NCBI GenBank assembly: GCA_964534955.1 | Contig: CAZHRR010000023.1 | Location: forward strand, 1-23,452 | Reading direction: 5' to 3' | From: UBA2128 sp964534955 | Lineage (GTDB): Bacteria > Fidelibacterota > Marinisomatia > Marinisomatales > UBA2128 | Length of the DNA stretch: 23,452 bases | In this document: positions 22,836 through 23,452 of the stretch, piece after piece | Layout of the letters: each line of letters opens with the position of its first letter | Numbering within the stretch: position 1 is the stretch's first letter | Translations under genes and position numbers: made by a program | The notes under the pieces: model-generated | The model's input: the letters and a program-made list of their open reading frames with translations, nothing else | The model's database searches: none | Told to the model about the DNA's origin: nothing

Positions 22836-23452
22836 TCAAGGTTTCTCCAAGTCAAATAAGTACTGATATACCACATCACACTTCTGAAAATAGATGTCAT
22901 CAGAATAAGGCGGATGAAGCAGATCAACCATTTCTGCTATGGAAAGTTTTACACTGGCTCTGGCTTGCTGTTTAGTCTGCCAATCAAGAGCCAATTTCTC
23001 TGCCTTTAGAGTCTCCAGCAACTGGCGGGATACAGCTTTGGCTTTCTTCTGTTCCTTTTCGTTAAGGTCTAAGTCAGGCTTAGTCAGGAGATCAAAAACG
23101 GCCAGATCTTCTTCGTTCTCCAATTCTTCTCGAATGTAGCGTCTTTCTTCATCTTTTAGATCCTGACTGAGATTTACCAGTTTATCGAAAACATCATCCA
23201 AGCTGACAGCAGGGTGATTATACTCATCAATGATCTCCTGGAATTTTTCCTTGAAGTTCATCCGCAACTGGTTGACTTGTATTAAGACGCTCAGTTTGAT
23301 CTCAATAGTCTTTCTTAACTGCTCAATCTGGATTCGCTTCTTCCCTTTCTGGTATCTGTTCTTAAGCTCCTCAAAGTCAACCGTGGAAAGATCATAGTGC
23401 TTCCAACCACCTTTTGGTTCTCTAATCTCAAACCCCTTTACTGACTTATCCA
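22836..23452 (-). CDS. hsdR: Type I restriction enzyme R subunit, C-terminal end (5' part outside window)
   Basis: The last 204 residues of HsdR, the motor and nuclease subunit of a type I restriction system. The minus-strand frame stays open to the window edge, so the TTG at 23267 is internal. Recognisable C-terminal features are VDFEELKNRYQKGKKRIQ, the coiled stretch IEQLRKTIEIKLSVLIQVNQLRMNFKEKFQEIIDEYN, and the terminal LALDWQTKQQARASVKLSIAEMVD followed by the FQKCDVVYQYLFD helix that contacts the rest of the complex. The helicase and nuclease parts, and any hsdM and hsdS, would lie beyond the right edge. The stop is intact, so the gene end is complete. Confidence 0.85.
   Translation of the reverse strand, partial: DKSVKGFEIREPKGGWKHYDLSTVDFEELKNRYQKGKKRIQIEQLRKTIEIKLSVLIQVNQLRMNFKEKFQEIIDEYNHPAVSLDDVFDKLVNLSQDLKDEERRYIREELENEEDLAVFDLLTKPDLDLNEKEQKKAKAVSRQLLETLKAEKLALDWQTKQQARASVKLSIAEMVDLLHPPYSDDIYFQKCDVVYQYLFDLEKP

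Overview
The window comes from a bacterial chromosome of moderate GC. Weak or absent Shine-Dalgarno sites, a bacterial LeuS, a eukaryote-like alanine aminotransferase, an M28 peptidase lipoprotein and a type ISP restriction enzyme suggest the FCB group (Bacteroidota, Rhodothermota/Balneolota, Calditrichota or Neomarinimicrobiota). This placement is inference and no single gene settles it.

Layout. Both ends hold cut-off restriction genes: the C-terminal part of a type ISP restriction-methylase on the left (+) and the C-terminus of a type I HsdR on the right (-). Next on the left is a purine-oxidation group (1355-7094): an 8-oxoguanine-deaminase-like amidohydrolase, then the FAD, iron-sulfur and molybdopterin subunits of a xanthine-dehydrogenase-family hydroxylase. 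Its iron-sulfur subunit has lost all four cysteines of the N-terminal ferredoxin-type cluster but keeps the four of the C-terminal cluster.

An SOS/mutagenesis group follows (7586-12082): lexA, umuD, umuC and a YedK/HMCES-type SRAP protein. A small HUH transposase of the IS200/RAYT kind sits between umuD and umuC. REP/REPIN-like repeats flank it and recur across the window (about 3040, 4467, 7255, 8810, 9345, 10951 and 22452). They carry short hairpins with TAAA/TTTA loops whose stems differ by compensatory changes. A 167-bp segment with perfect 18-bp inverted ends separates lexA from umuD, and an 11-bp tandem repeat just before lexA is a candidate operator.

The rest is mostly housekeeping: an M28 peptidase with a C-terminal multi-span membrane domain, an MBL-fold hydrolase overlapping a K+ channel gene by one base, then on the minus strand leuS, tRNA-Pro(CGG), a YqaA/DedA-like membrane protein with a GT2 glycosyltransferase, a one-span hypothetical protein and an alanine aminotransferase.

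How they work together. The purine genes would oxidise or deaminate purines toward urate. The SOS genes form a DNA-damage and translesion module controlled by LexA. The repeats occupy most of the long intergenic gaps and probably depend on the single-copy transposase for mobility.
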